Counted from the stretch's first letter, positions 1-10,054 are shown. The stretch is DNA of 64,000 bases from FEN-1279 sp964400285 (GCA_964400285.1 CAYNTK010000002.1:62001-126000), one strand, 5' to 3'. Program-made: numbers and translations. The notes: generated by a model from the letters alone, not told the origin.

Positions 1-4
1 AAAT

Positions 5-1306
5 ATGAAATATCTAAATGATTATTACGCTTTAAAAAAAATTTATAATTGTAAATCGGAAACAATTAAACCTGAACACTCTGATTTCACAATTCACAAT
101 CTAAAATACACTTCACAAATTAATAGTAATTTTCCAGATAAACACGAATGTATTCGTATTGCAAATGATAACAAAGAAAGGTTAAGAAATATTGCAAAAG
201 AAAAAGAATGTGATATTCCTGAATCATTAAAAATATTCGATTTTATAGATTCGGAAATAGAACAAAATAATACTTTCATATATCCGATTTATAAAAGAAA
301 CATTTCTGACAGGACTAATTCCATTATAATTCTTCTACACGGATTAAACGAAAAGAATTGGGATAAATACCACACATGGGCAAAGGCACTTCTCGAGCGA
401 ACTGGAAAAACAATTTTACTTTTTCCGATTTCTTTTCATATAAATAGAGTCCCAAAAGAATGGACACATCCGAGAATGATGGACAACCTTTCGAAAGAAA
501 GAAAAGTATTGTTTCCGAATATAACAGAATCATCTTTTGTAAATGCAGCAATCAGCACAAGATTACAATTCAAACCCGAAACCTTTTTCTGGTCTGGATT
601 AAGAACATATTATGATATTATTAAATTAATAACCGATATTAAAGAAGATAAACATCCATATTTTTCTAAAGATGCTTCGATAGATTTTTTTTCATACTCG
701 ATAGGAGCATTTCTTACCGAAATATTATTGATGGGTAATTACAAAAATTGGTTTGATAATTCGAGAGCATTTTTATTTTGTGGAGGACCAACCATCAGTG
801 GAATGTATCCAACATCGAGATATATTTATGACAGTGAAACATACAAAGCTATGACTTCATTTTATGTCCACAACTTTGAAGAAGAAATCAAAAAGTCAAA
901 GGGATTAAGTAAATATTTCAAAAACCCAGATGATGCAGCAATGGATTTTAAGAGTATGCTAAATATAGATATTTTAAAAGAATACAGAGAAAGCAAGTTA
1001 AAAAAACTTTCAGAGAGGTTGAAAGCTCTTGCATTAGTAAGAGACGAAGTAATTCCACCTGCATCAGTACTCCAAACCTTGACGGGTATGTCAATTTCCA
1101 GTCAAGAACTTAAAAACACTAATAATATTGTTACATTTGCCAACGAAGAAGTAAAAAACAAAAAAATTCCTATCGATGTTTTTGTTATGGATTTTCCATT
1201 TGAATACGACCACATCTCCCCTTTTCCTCTTGTTGAAAACATACAAAGTGAAGTAGATAATAGTTTTGATGAGGTATTCGAATTAGCAGGACAATTTTTA
1301 AAATAG
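5..1306 (+). CDS. Alpha/beta-hydrolase-like protein (DUF6051-like)
   Basis: Predicted cytosolic hydrolase-like protein of unknown substrate. After about 100 residues without clear motifs comes a hydrophobic strand and LLHGLN (His112), the usual oxyanion-side HG motif. FSYSIGAF (Ser232) lies where the nucleophile elbow is expected, but the first Gly of G-x-S-x-G is missing. RDEVIPP and YDHISPF near the C terminus sit where the catalytic Asp and His normally are. The HG region resembles what I recall of the Bacteroidota family DUF6051; that name is from memory. There is no signal peptide. The ATG at 5 is a plausible start, but the frame is open to the left edge, so a longer N terminus is possible. 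The gene converges on the following minus-strand gene. Confidence 0.72.
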   Translation: MKYLNDYYALKKIYNCKSETIKPEHSDFTIHNLKYTSQINSNFPDKHECIRIANDNKERLRNIAKEKECDIPESLKIFDFIDSEIEQNNTFIYPIYKRNISDRTNSIIILLHGLNEKNWDKYHTWAKALLERTGKTILLFPISFHINRVPKEWTHPRMMDNLSKERKVLFPNITESSFVNAAISTRLQFKPETFFWSGLRTYYDIIKLITDIKEDKHPYFSKDASIDFFSYSIGAFLTEILLMGNYKNWFDNSRAFLFCGGPTISGMYPTSRYIYDSETYKAMTSFYVHNFEEEIKKSKGLSKYFKNPDDAAMDFKSMLNIDILKEYRESKLKKLSERLKALALVRDEVIPPASVLQTLTGMSISSQELKNTNNIVTFANEEVKNKKIPIDVFVMDFPFEYDHISPFPLVENIQSEVDNSFDEVFELAGQFLK

Positions 1307-1406
1307 ATTTTAATAATACTTCCTATTCAAGAAAAAAGTCTATAATTAAAAAATTATTTTAAATACACAAAACACCGATTTATAAAATTAATTAAATACG
1401 AGAATA

Positions 1407-2321
1407 CTAAAAACTATACTCATATTTATATAAATACTCAAACTCTTCAATATAATCTTTATATCTCCATTCGGTTTTCAAACCTTTCTCATCATAATTA
1501 TAATTATTCTCGGATGTAATTTTATTATCGATTGAATATACAATCTCCTTTATTAACATACCCTTATCGTTATATATATATTCATTCCTCATTATTAGTT
1601 TATCACCTGAACTGTAAACAATTTTTTCTGTTTTATTTCCATTTTTATCATACTTATACAACGTTTTACTTGTGTGATTTACCTGAGGATAGGAAATGAT
1701 TTCTTCAACGCAGTTATCCATCTTATCATAAGAATATTGATAAACAATTTCGAGTGAATCGAATTCGTTATATTTATCTTCTTCTATTAATCTATCCGAA
1801 CTATCATAAAATAATTTACTTGTATTAATAATCTTGTCCGTCGAATCCACATACTCAACTTTTATTACATTTCCAGATGAATAAAAATAGTTAGTAATAA
1901 ATGTAATCGAGTTACCAAGATAATATATTTTATTTTTTATAGAATTATCGGATTCATAATTTGTAATTACCCTGCTCATTAAATTATTATCCGAATAATA
2001 AATCGAAATGTCTTTAACATTTAATCCTTCGTTGAAAGTAGTAATCGATTTAGAATAATTTGGATAGTATGTTATTTCGGTATAAGAGTTTTTAGTAGCA
2101 TCAATCGTAATCTGACTAATTTTTTCTTTATCTTCTGTAATTTTACCATCTTCAACATCATATCTAATCGTAGAAATCGATTGTATTCCTTTTTCTTTAT
2201 AAAATTCAAATAATTTTTTCAACTCTGCGTCAGATTCGGATATAATCTTTAGCTGAGAAAATACCGAACAAACCATTCCTAAAAAAAATAAAGCAAAAAA
2301 CAAAATAATTTTTTTTCTCAT
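1407..2321 (-). CDS. Secreted YD/RHS-like repeat protein
   Basis: Exported protein of unknown function. A clear signal peptide (MRKKIILFF... ending CSVFSQ) is followed by about 280 residues rich in YxYDxxGN-type units, for example YSYDKMDNC, YKYDKNGNK, YIYNDKGML and YNYDEKGLK. Such units build extended beta structures in YD/RHS and YwqK-like proteins. There is no toxin domain, lipobox or T9SS sorting domain. It resembles the protein at 62047-62892 in size, signal peptide and repeat type, so the two are probably paralogues. It lies 61 nt downstream of the TonB-type receptor gene on the same strand and may be co-transcribed with it. Confidence 0.7.
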   Translation of the reverse strand: MRKKIILFFALFFLGMVCSVFSQLKIISESDAELKKLFEFYKEKGIQSISTIRYDVEDGKITEDKEKISQITIDATKNSYTEITYYPNYSKSITTFNEGLNVKDISIYYSDNNLMSRVITNYESDNSIKNKIYYLGNSITFITNYFYSSGNVIKVEYVDSTDKIINTSKLFYDSSDRLIEEDKYNEFDSLEIVYQYSYDKMDNCVEEIISYPQVNHTSKTLYKYDKNGNKTEKIVYSSGDKLIMRNEYIYNDKGMLIKEIVYSIDNKITSENNYNYDEKGLKTEWRYKDYIEEFEYLYKYEYSF

Positions 2322-2382
2322 ATATATAATTTTATTTATCTACGGATTAAATTTTTTAATAATATAATTAAATCTTATAAAA

Positions 2383-5190
2383 CTATTTATTCAATTCTTC
2401 ACTTGTATCGCTTTTTTCGTTTTCATTTTGTTTGGTCTTTTTCGATTTATTATAATATTTATCGGTATTCCCAAAATTATAATTAATATTAAGATAAATT
2501 CCACGAGAATCCCAACTATAACTATAATTACTTTTAACTCCTATACCATTCGTTTCGCTACCCCATTTTTTAGTTTTAAATAAATCTTCTCCTCTTACAC
2601 CAATAGTCAATTTTTTATTAAAAAAACTTTTATTTATCGATATATCCAAACTCTGGCTTGGTTCATTAAACCCGTTTGCATTAATTTTTTTACCAGTGTA
2701 GTCATAATAAATTTCCAGATTAAATAAATTACCAATTACAAAAAAAGACCTAACATTCGCTTTCCACGAAAAACCCTCTTCTCCACTGTAATCGCTTGTT
2801 ACATTTGCATCATATTTCGATTTATAAAAGCTAAATGTCGAATTTATGTTCCACCATTTAATTGCTCTCGAACTTATTATAAAATCCATTCCATAAGAAT
2901 ATCCCGAAGAATAATTCCTATAAGTCGAGACTGTAACATTAGAATCTATTAAATAACTATAATTGGAAATAACATTTTTAGAATAGCGATAAAATGCCAA
3001 TGGTGTAATATTAATTATATTGCTTACAAACATATAACTTGCTTCATAAGAATCAGTATATTCAGGAGATAATTCCGGATTTCCCATATAAATAAATTTA
3101 GAATTATACCTGTTTACAAAAGGATTCAGACGATAAATCATAGGACGAGTAATTCTTCTACTGTAACTAACCTGTATCTCGTGTGCTAATCCTATTTTTT
3201 GCGAAATGCTTAAAGTAGGAAATAAATCAATGTAATTTTTCGTAAAGTCGGAAGTGTCAGTTATCAATTCCCCTTTTGCAAAAGTATGTTCAAGTCGAAG
3301 GCCAAGTTTGAACCTAAAATTTTTTATTTTATGAGAAAATGTCGAATAAATTGCGTTTATATTTTCAGACAATTTGAAATGATTAGTAACATCATTATTG
3401 ATTACAAATTTATTTATCGAATAATTAAGAGTATCCGAACGGAAATCGTTATCATTAACTCTAAAAATACCTTTATAACCCGTTTCTAATTTAGTTTTAT
3501 CGTTAAAAGGATTAGTGTAATCGAGTTGTATTTTAATATTTCTATTCTTACCATTAGTAATATTAATCTGTTTTGAAGGGGTATTATTTACAGGTGCAGA
3601 CAGGGAATCGTAATATTGAATGATTTGATTCCCGTTATTATCATTCTTTGCATCGGAAAAAGTAAAATCGAAACTTAACTCTTTTCCAATTTTACCAAAT
3701 TTACCATTATAATACAAACTCGCGGAAATGTTATCCCAATTGCCATCTCCTGAATAGTTATTTTTATAAAACGAAGTTAATAAATGTAAATCGTTAAAAT
3801 TATTACTTGTTGTATTTGAAGTATTATTAAATTTGCTTGAATTTAAATAGCTATCTATACCAATATTGTGATTTTTATTTATTTCATATTCTATACCTGC
3901 ACCTCCAAAATAATACTTACTTCTTCCATTACTATTAGTATTGGAATTAAAAAACGACTTTGGGGAAGTATAATTAACATTGGAAGAATTATCACCTTTA
4001 TATTTGAAATCACCCAAACCACCGTTTAAAAAGAAACTCCATTTATTTTTTTTGATATTCATACCGATACCCGTATTAAAACTTTCATTACTTCTAATAC
4101 CCGAATATAAATAGCCATTATAACCTGTGCTTTTATTGTCGGTTTTTTTTAAAATAATATTTAAAATCCCAGTAACACCTTCTGCTTCATATTTTGCAGA
4201 AGGATTTGTAATAATCTCGACATTTTTTATAACATCAGCGGGCAATTGCCTTAGACTTGAAAATTTCATCGGTTTATTATCTATCAGTATAAGAAGATTT
4301 TTACTCCCCCTCAAGCTAATGTTATCCTGTGCATCAACTTCAACCATAGGAAGTTTCCTTAAGACATCTATCGCAGTTCCACCTCGAGAGGTTAACATTT
4401 TTTCCACGTTGAAAACTTTTTTATCATCGCTAAATTCAATTTCGGGTTTTTCATCTTTGACAACTATTTCACTTGTCTTAAAATCACCAGAAAAAAGTTT
4501 GATTGTATCGAGATATACATTAGGCGAATTATTATCGAGTATTAAATCTTTTAACTTATAACTTGAGTAACCGATATATGATATTTCAATTCTATATTTT
4601 CCATACTCGAGATTATTGAAAGCAAAAAAACCCGTAGCATCGGATGCAGTTCCACTTGTTTTAGTGCTGTCATCATTTTTAAATAATAAAATAGATGCGT
4701 CCTGTATTGGTGTAAAATCTTTTTTATCACGTATTGTTCCTATAATTTTCCCTTGTGATAAGTTTAAATTATCGTTTGTTTTTTCTTCTTTAATATTCGT
4801 TTGAGGAGTAATATCATTAAGTTTTAAGACAGTTATTTTTGTTTGTTTTGAAGATATGTAAATAGTATCGAAAATATATTCGGGATTGTTTTCACTCAAT
4901 AAAATATTTTCTATTTGGTAACCTGAAAACCCTTTTAAGTTAATTTCTATTTTGTAAATGCCGTATGCTAAATCATTAAAAGCAAAAAATCCAATTATAT
5001 TAGTATTTGTCTCTAAAACCCTTTTATTATCTTTTCTATCGAATAAGGTAACATTCACATCATTAAGAGGATTCAGAAACTCTCTGTCTTTTACAACGCC
5101 GATAATTTTCCCTTGTGATAAGATATCGGAAACGGATACTATAAATAGAAAAAAAACGATATAATATATTCTGCTATGAGATATTTTCAT
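2383..5190 (-). CDS. TonB-dependent receptor-type outer membrane beta-barrel protein
   Basis: Outer-membrane transporter of 935 residues. Residues 1-26 are a signal peptide ending LSQ. Two tandem carboxypeptidase-regulatory-like (CarbopepD_reg) domains follow, at about 27-115 and 145-235. Both begin GKIIG and contain GFFAFN and an aromatic/glycine YGxYxIEI strand, so the domain has duplicated within the gene. A plug domain occupies about 255-350, with DVLRKLPMVEV, ISLRGSKN, VEIITNPSAKYEAEG and GILNIILKK. The rest is an aromatic-rich beta-barrel of the OMP_b-brl_3 type. No ligand can be deduced; there is no adjacent SusD, siderophore or metal gene. The C terminus is a charged tail (KSDTSEELNK) rather than the usual terminal aromatic. 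Confidence 0.88.
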   Translation of the reverse strand: MKISHSRIYYIVFFLFIVSVSDILSQGKIIGVVKDREFLNPLNDVNVTLFDRKDNKRVLETNTNIIGFFAFNDLAYGIYKIEINLKGFSGYQIENILLSENNPEYIFDTIYISSKQTKITVLKLNDITPQTNIKEEKTNDNLNLSQGKIIGTIRDKKDFTPIQDASILLFKNDDSTKTSGTASDATGFFAFNNLEYGKYRIEISYIGYSSYKLKDLILDNNSPNVYLDTIKLFSGDFKTSEIVVKDEKPEIEFSDDKKVFNVEKMLTSRGGTAIDVLRKLPMVEVDAQDNISLRGSKNLLILIDNKPMKFSSLRQLPADVIKNVEIITNPSAKYEAEGVTGILNIILKKTDNKSTGYNGYLYSGIRSNESFNTGIGMNIKKNKWSFFLNGGLGDFKYKGDNSSNVNYTSPKSFFNSNTNSNGRSKYYFGGAGIEYEINKNHNIGIDSYLNSSKFNNTSNTTSNNFNDLHLLTSFYKNNYSGDGNWDNISASLYYNGKFGKIGKELSFDFTFSDAKNDNNGNQIIQYYDSLSAPVNNTPSKQINITNGKNRNIKIQLDYTNPFNDKTKLETGYKGIFRVNDNDFRSDTLNYSINKFVINNDVTNHFKLSENINAIYSTFSHKIKNFRFKLGLRLEHTFAKGELITDTSDFTKNYIDLFPTLSISQKIGLAHEIQVSYSRRITRPMIYRLNPFVNRYNSKFIYMGNPELSPEYTDSYEASYMFVSNIINITPLAFYRYSKNVISNYSYLIDSNVTVSTYRNYSSGYSYGMDFIISSRAIKWWNINSTFSFYKSKYDANVTSDYSGEEGFSWKANVRSFFVIGNLFNLEIYYDYTGKKINANGFNEPSQSLDISINKSFFNKKLTIGVRGEDLFKTKKWGSETNGIGVKSNYSYSWDSRGIYLNINYNFGNTDKYYNKSKKTKQNENEKSDTSEELNK

Positions 5191-5277
5191 ATATATTATA
5201 TAAAAATAACAAGTAGATAATTAATAAGAAACTTAAAATTAATTGAAAATTTGAAAAAGAAAATACGAGAAATAAAA

Positions 5278-5349
5278 TTCGGAACTCCCCGATCCCGATA
5301 AATCGGGATAATTATTCTTCTCTTCTCTTTGCCCGTGGGGAATTCCGAA
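5278..5349. repeat. Nested inverted-repeat element
   Basis: Outer arms TTCGGAACTCCCC (5278-5290) and GGGGAATTCCGAA (5337-5349) pair over 12 of 13 positions. Inside lies a perfect 8-bp hairpin, ATCCCGAT-AA-ATCGGGAT (5292-5309). The GC-rich arms stand out against AT-rich flanks. It may be a mobile intergenic repeat or a structured RNA element. It lies between the start of the TonB-type receptor gene and the tRNA-Lys terminator. Confidence 0.6.
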
Positions 5350-5579
5350 AATTTATTTTTTATTTAAATGTAAAAAGATACGCTATATTCTATTTTTTAT
5401 ACGAAAGGATTTTTACAAAGTTTCACTTAGATTATAATTTTGCTCTTATTAATTTTTTTGTCGATTAAGAATACCCATAAATTCTTTATTACTTAATAAA
5501 CAAATTATTGATATTTTTTGATAGTCAATTTCTCTTGATTAATGAATATCATTTTGCCAAGAAACTCTTTAAAATAAAA

Positions 5580-5606
5580 AAGCTCAAATTTTTTAAATTT
5601 GAGCTT
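5580..5606 (-). terminator. Intrinsic terminator after tRNA-Lys
   Basis: A perfect 12-bp stem (AAGCTCAAATTT with AAATTTGAGCTT) with a TTT loop lies immediately downstream of tRNA-Lys in its direction of transcription. A T-rich run follows on the minus strand (TTTTATTTT), as expected for rho-independent termination. Confidence 0.8.
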
Positions 5607-5612
5607 TTCTTG

Positions 5613-5684
5613 TGAGGATGGGAGGAATCGAACCTCCGACCCATTGCTTAAAAGGCAATTGCTCTACCCCTGAGCTACATCCCC
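5613..5684 (-). tRNA. tRNA-Lys (anticodon TTT)
   Basis: A 72-nt cloverleaf on the minus strand. The acceptor arms GGGGATG and CATCCTC pair with one G-T wobble, and the discriminator is A. The D arm contains GCTCAGGGGTAGAGC. The anticodon stem ATTGC/GCAAT encloses CTTTTAA, giving anticodon TTT. The T arm is GGAGG-TTCGATT-CCTCC. The 3' CCA is not encoded. Confidence 0.95.
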
Positions 5685-5897
5685 AAAACTCTATCCTGAA
5701 AAGAACAAGAATATTAAAATTACTAATTTTTTATATAACTTTAAAGACAAAAAAAATTTAAAAAATTAAAAATCAAATATAAAAATTAAGAACAATAGTG
5801 TAAGAGATAAAAAGTGAATAGTCAAAAGTCAATCGCTAACAGTCAATGTTTAAAAATAAATTACAAAATTGAAATTATTGTAACGATAAGCTTTTTA

Positions 5898-6305
5898 TTA
5901 TTCACTACTCATTAAACGTAACCGATTCTTTGCTCTCATTATAGAAAGTTCGGCACGAACTCTATCGAGAGTTTCAGCATTTTCGGCTAATCTTTTTTCA
6001 CCTCTTTCTAAAGAACGTTTAGCTCTTTCGATATCTATTTCTTCTTTACATTCAATCGTATCGACCAGAACTGAAATTTTATTATTTTTCACCTCGAGAA
6101 TTCCGCCACTTGTGCTATAAGGTGTTAATTCGGAATTTTCATTTTCGAGTTTTAATATACCAATCTGAAGAGTTGCAACCATTGCAGCATGGTTATATAA
6201 TACCTGAAATTCGCCCATAGTTCCGGGAGCGATAACCGATTTTACCATACCCTTATAAACACTTTTTACAGGGCTAACTATTTCAAGCTCTAATAGATTG
6301 TTCAA
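5898..6305 (-). CDS. atpC: F1Fo ATP synthase epsilon subunit
   Basis: Central-stalk subunit of the F1 ATPase; it joins the gamma subunit to the c-ring and can inhibit ATP hydrolysis. At 135 residues it is of normal length. The N-terminal beta-sandwich is seen in LELEIVSPVKSVYKG, APGTMGEFQVLYNHAAMV and GGILEVKNNKISVLVD. The C-terminal helical hairpin follows (EEIDIERAKRSLERGEKRL... ending MRAKNRLRLMSSE). It starts 5 nt after the atpD stop, so the two are co-transcribed. No other ATP synthase genes lie nearby, the split arrangement common in Bacteroidota and Chlorobi. Confidence 0.95.
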   Translation of the reverse strand: MNNLLELEIVSPVKSVYKGMVKSVIAPGTMGEFQVLYNHAAMVATLQIGILKLENENSELTPYSTSGGILEVKNNKISVLVDTIECKEEIDIERAKRSLERGEKRLAENAETLDRVRAELSIMRAKNRLRLMSSE

Positions 6306-6310
6306 ATTAA

Positions 6311-7735
6311 TTATTGATTTTGAATTTGTTTCGCTTTTTCAAATGCTTCTTCAATAGTTCCAACAAGCAGGAATGCATTTTCCGGCAATTCATCGCATTC
6401 ACCGCTTAAAATCATTTTAAAACCTTTAATAGTATCTTCGAGTTTTACATATTTTCCGGGAATGTTAGTAAACTGCTCGGCAACTGCAAACGGTTGTGAT
6501 AAAAATTTCTGAATCCTTCTTGCTCTTGCAACAATTTGTTTATCTTCATCGGATAGTTCATCTATACCAAGAATATTGATAATATCCTGTAAGTCCTGAT
6601 AATTCTGTAAAACTCTTTTAATTTCCATAGCTGTATTATAATGCTCTTCACCAACAACGAGTGGGTCGAGAATTCTGGAAGTCGAAGCCAGCGGGTCAAC
6701 TGCAGGATAAATTCCAAGTTCTGAAATCTTTCTCGAAAGTTCCGTAGTGGCATCAAGGTGAGCAAATGCAGTAGCGGGTGCAGGGTCTGTGTAGTCGTCA
6801 GCGGGAACGTAAATTGCCTGAATAGAAGTAATAGAACCTTTTTTAGTAGAAGTAATTCTTTCCTGCAATGCACCCATTTCAGTTGCCAAAGTTGGTTGAT
6901 AACCCACAGCAGAAGGCATACGACCAAGCAATGCCGACACTTCCGAACCTGCCTGTGTAAACCTGAAAATATTATCTATAAATAAAAGCACGTCTTTTCC
7001 CAATTCATCACGGAAATATTCCGCAATGGTTAAACCTGTTAAACCCACTCTTAATCTTGCTCCGGGCGGCTCGTTCATTTGTCCGAATACAAGTGCAGTA
7101 TTTTTAATAACGCCCGATTCGGTCATTTCGAGAAAGAGGTCATTCCCTTCCCTTGTTCTTTCGCCAACTCCAGCAAATACCGAATATCCACCGTGGTGCT
7201 TTGCGATGTTATGAATAAGCTCCTGAATAATAACTGTTTTTCCAACTCCTGCACCTCCGAAAAGTCCAGTTTTTCCACCTTTGGTATATGGCTCGAGTAA
7301 ATCAATAACCTTAATACCTGTTTCAAACATTTCTTTTTTAGTAGATAAATCTTCGAATTTTGGAGGAGGTCTGTGAATTGAATATTTCTTTTCTGTTACA
7401 AGCTCACCTTTTCCATCTATAGTATGACCTGTAATATTAATCAATCTGCCAAGGACTTCGGGACCAACAGGAATCATAATCGGTTCTCCTGTATCTACCA
7501 CTTCCATACCTCTTACTAATCCGTCTGTGCTATCCATAGCTACAGTTCTCACCCTATCCTCACCAAGATGTTGTTGAACTTCAGTAATTAGAATATCTTC
7601 TTTACCTTCTATAGTAGTTCTTTTAATCATCAAAGCGTTATTTATAGCTGGTAAATGACCTTTGCTAAAATCTACGTCCAATACAGGTCCAATAACCTGT
7701 GATATTTTACCAATATTTAATTTTTTTTCCGACAT
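6311..7735 (-). CDS. atpD: F1Fo ATP synthase beta subunit
   Basis: Catalytic subunit of F1, which makes ATP from ADP and phosphate at the membrane-attached headpiece. At 474 residues it is full length. The Walker A loop is GGAGVGKTVI, followed by the conserved GERTREGNDLF (catalytic Glu). Further landmarks are FGQMNEPPGARLR, the Walker B region VLLFIDNIFRFTQAGSEVS, the catch-loop region VPADDYTDPAPA, and the DELS segment (GIDELSDED) near the C terminus. It is followed after 5 nt by atpC. Its start faces the divergent M14 peptidase gene across 492 nt of non-coding DNA. Confidence 0.98.
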   Translation of the reverse strand: MSEKKLNIGKISQVIGPVLDVDFSKGHLPAINNALMIKRTTIEGKEDILITEVQQHLGEDRVRTVAMDSTDGLVRGMEVVDTGEPIMIPVGPEVLGRLINITGHTIDGKGELVTEKKYSIHRPPPKFEDLSTKKEMFETGIKVIDLLEPYTKGGKTGLFGGAGVGKTVIIQELIHNIAKHHGGYSVFAGVGERTREGNDLFLEMTESGVIKNTALVFGQMNEPPGARLRVGLTGLTIAEYFRDELGKDVLLFIDNIFRFTQAGSEVSALLGRMPSAVGYQPTLATEMGALQERITSTKKGSITSIQAIYVPADDYTDPAPATAFAHLDATTELSRKISELGIYPAVDPLASTSRILDPLVVGEEHYNTAMEIKRVLQNYQDLQDIINILGIDELSDEDKQIVARARRIQKFLSQPFAVAEQFTNIPGKYVKLEDTIKGFKMILSGECDELPENAFLLVGTIEEAFEKAKQIQNQ

Positions 7736-8227
7736 CGGAACATCATTTAATTTTTAATATAAAAAATTAATATAATCAAATAGAAAATTATTTTAAATGG
7801 AATAAGATGGAGAAATTTTGAAAAATTGAATGCAGAATTATGAATGATGAATTATGGATTTGATATTTTTAATATGTAATATTTACACCTTGCTTTAAAG
7901 GCAAAGTTAGAGGAGAAAGTTTGTATTTATAAAAAGTGTAGTAATTTTGTATTACTTTTGTTTTCCTAATGTAGATAAGTTATTAATTATCAATATATTA
8001 TAATAATTTCAATATATGAATGAAAACATTAAATTCATTAAAAATACATATTGGAAAACATAGTTTTATGCTGGTATATCGCAAAATAGAAGAGAACTAT
8101 AAGTAATAATGAAGCACAATATTGTAATTAATTAAACATTAGACAACTTAATTTTAGGATAAATTAATAGGTATTTTGTTTTTTTAAATATGATTAATTT
8201 TGAAAAATTAAAAGCAATATTTATTTT
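7736..8227. other. Divergent intergenic region, no gene seen
   Basis: Non-coding, very AT-rich spacer between the starts of atpD (minus) and the M14 peptidase (plus), so it should hold both promoters. Around 7838-7858 it carries near-repeats of GAATTATGAATGATGAATTATGG, phrased here as GAATTATGAATGATG and GAATTATGG; a similar phrase occurs at 55910-55935. A short palindrome TTGCTTTAAAGGCAA lies near 7892-7906. I see no open reading frame with family features and no confident promoter. Confidence 0.5.
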
Positions 8228-9997
8228 ATGAAAAAATTATTTTTACTAGTTTTCACCTCAATTTTTCTCTTTGGTTCGGTGGCTTTTTCTCAAGATGTAA
8301 AAAGTTTTAACGAGCAGAAAGATATTATCGAAAAATACCTTTCAGAAAGAAATGAAATTTATTTTAAATTCTATGTATCTTCTAAAGATTTAATTAAAAA
8401 ATTTGCAAATGAAATTTCGATAGATAATGTTAGAGATAATATAATAAATTATGAAGTTACTGCTTATGCGAATTCAAAAGAAATGTATAAGTTTAAGGAA
8501 TACAATATTAATTTTGCTGTATTAACTCCTCCCTCACTTCTATATCCAGTCGAGATGAGTAATAATATAGATAAGATAATGGGACAATGGGATGTGTATC
8601 CTACTTATGACGCATATGTTACGATGATGCATAATTTTGCTACTACATATCCAACTTTATGTAGAATAGATACAGCAGGATATTCAGTTCAGGGCAGACT
8701 TTTACTTTTTGCTGTAATTTCCGATAGCGTGAATTATAGGAAACCAAAGCCAAGATTTCAATATTCTTCTTCGATACACGGAGATGAGACTACGGGATAC
8801 GTTCTTATGCTAAGATTAATCGATACTTTACTTAGCGGTTATGGAAATAATCCAAGAATTACAGAGCTTGTAAAAAATGTCGAGATATGGATAAATCCAC
8901 TTGCAAATCCAGACGGGACATATTATGGAGGTAACGCAACAGTAAATAATGCAAGAAGGCAAAATTATAACGGGTATGATTTAAACAGAAACTTCCCTGA
9001 TTTTGTTTCGGGACCAAATCCAAATGGACCAACTCAACCAGAAACATCTGCAATGATGAATTTATCGGGTAAGTATAATTTTTCTTTATCTATGAACTTT
9101 CATGGTGGAGCACAAGTTTTAAATTATCCTTGGGATAGAGTTCAACCTTATCATCCCGATGATGATTGGTTCATTCATATTTGCAGAACTTATGCCGATA
9201 CTGTTCATTCTATCAATCCTTCTTATCTTACCGATTTATACGGTTATCCAAATATTGCTGGCATTACAAACGGATATGCGTGGTATTATGTAATAGGTGG
9301 TAGGCAGGATTATATGACATTCGTAAGAGGAAGCAGAGAAATAACGATGGAAATATCTACGACTAAATTAGTCCCTCCAAACACTTTACCAAATTATTGG
9401 AATTGGAATCATAAATCTTTTTTGAATTATATTAAAGAATGTCTTTATGGAGTAAGAGGAATAATTACGGATTCGATAACAAATCAACCCATTAAGGCAA
9501 AAGTTAGAGTTCAAGGACGGGAATATATGAGCGATAGCACTTCGGTATATTCGGATTCTATATGTGGGAATTATCACAGAATGTTACCTACTGGAACTTT
9601 TACATTAGTTGTAAAAGCACCCGGATATTATCAAAAAACAATTTCAGGAGTATATGTAAAATATGACTCGACCACAATTTTAAATATCAAGTTAAGACCA
9701 ATTTCATCAGTCATTAAAGGTACAGAGAAACCAGTTATATTTTCTTTATCACAAAATTATCCAAATCCGTTTAATCCAATAACCAGTATTAAGTATTCAA
9801 TATCAAGTAGTCAAAACATAAAATTGGTTGTTTATGATATATTAGGAAAAGAAGTAACGACATTAGTAAATGAAAAGCAGTCAATAGGAGATTACGAAGT
9901 GAGATTTGATGGGAGCAAATTGTCTTCGGGAATATATTTTTACAAGTTAAGTGCAGAAAATTTCTCTGACGTAAAAAGTATGATACTAATTAAATAA
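8228..9997 (+). CDS. Secreted M14 zinc carboxypeptidase with T9SS sorting domain
   Basis: Exported metallopeptidase that should trim C-terminal residues from peptides outside the cell. The signal peptide ends VAFSQD. The M14 catalytic domain spans about residues 115-405. HGDE supplies the first two zinc ligands (His184, Glu187). NPDG and YDLNRNFPDF are the substrate-binding stretches. FHGG supplies the third ligand (His292), and Glu375 in EITMEIS fits the catalytic glutamate. A CarbopepD_reg-like beta domain follows (GIITDSITNQPIKAKVRV). Residues 508-589 are a T9SS type A sorting domain (NYPNPFNP, VYDILGKEV, SGIYFYKL). All key catalytic residues are present. A bidirectional terminator lies 28 nt beyond the stop. 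Confidence 0.95.
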   Translation: MKKLFLLVFTSIFLFGSVAFSQDVKSFNEQKDIIEKYLSERNEIYFKFYVSSKDLIKKFANEISIDNVRDNIINYEVTAYANSKEMYKFKEYNINFAVLTPPSLLYPVEMSNNIDKIMGQWDVYPTYDAYVTMMHNFATTYPTLCRIDTAGYSVQGRLLLFAVISDSVNYRKPKPRFQYSSSIHGDETTGYVLMLRLIDTLLSGYGNNPRITELVKNVEIWINPLANPDGTYYGGNATVNNARRQNYNGYDLNRNFPDFVSGPNPNGPTQPETSAMMNLSGKYNFSLSMNFHGGAQVLNYPWDRVQPYHPDDDWFIHICRTYADTVHSINPSYLTDLYGYPNIAGITNGYAWYYVIGGRQDYMTFVRGSREITMEISTTKLVPPNTLPNYWNWNHKSFLNYIKECLYGVRGIITDSITNQPIKAKVRVQGREYMSDSTSVYSDSICGNYHRMLPTGTFTLVVKAPGYYQKTISGVYVKYDSTTILNIKLRPISSVIKGTEKPVIFSLSQNYPNPFNPITSIKYSISSSQNIKLVVYDILGKEVTTLVNEKQSIGDYEVRFDGSKLSSGIYFYKLSAENFSDVKSMILIK

Positions 9998-10025
9998 ATT
10001 CTGATAGTAGAATTAAATAAAAATT

Positions 10026-10054
10026 AAAAACGGTAATTAAAAATTACCGTTTTT
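10026..10054. terminator. Bidirectional intrinsic terminator
   Basis: A 13-bp stem (AAAAACGGTAATT with AATTACCGTTTTT) with an AAA loop, flanked by an A run and a T run. It lies between the convergent ends of the M14 peptidase and glmS and can serve both. Confidence 0.85.

Noticed and set aside
4127..4561. 144-codon plus-strand frame inside the TonB-type receptor gene
   Set aside because: Antisense to the well-conserved plug domain; no recognisable features of its own.
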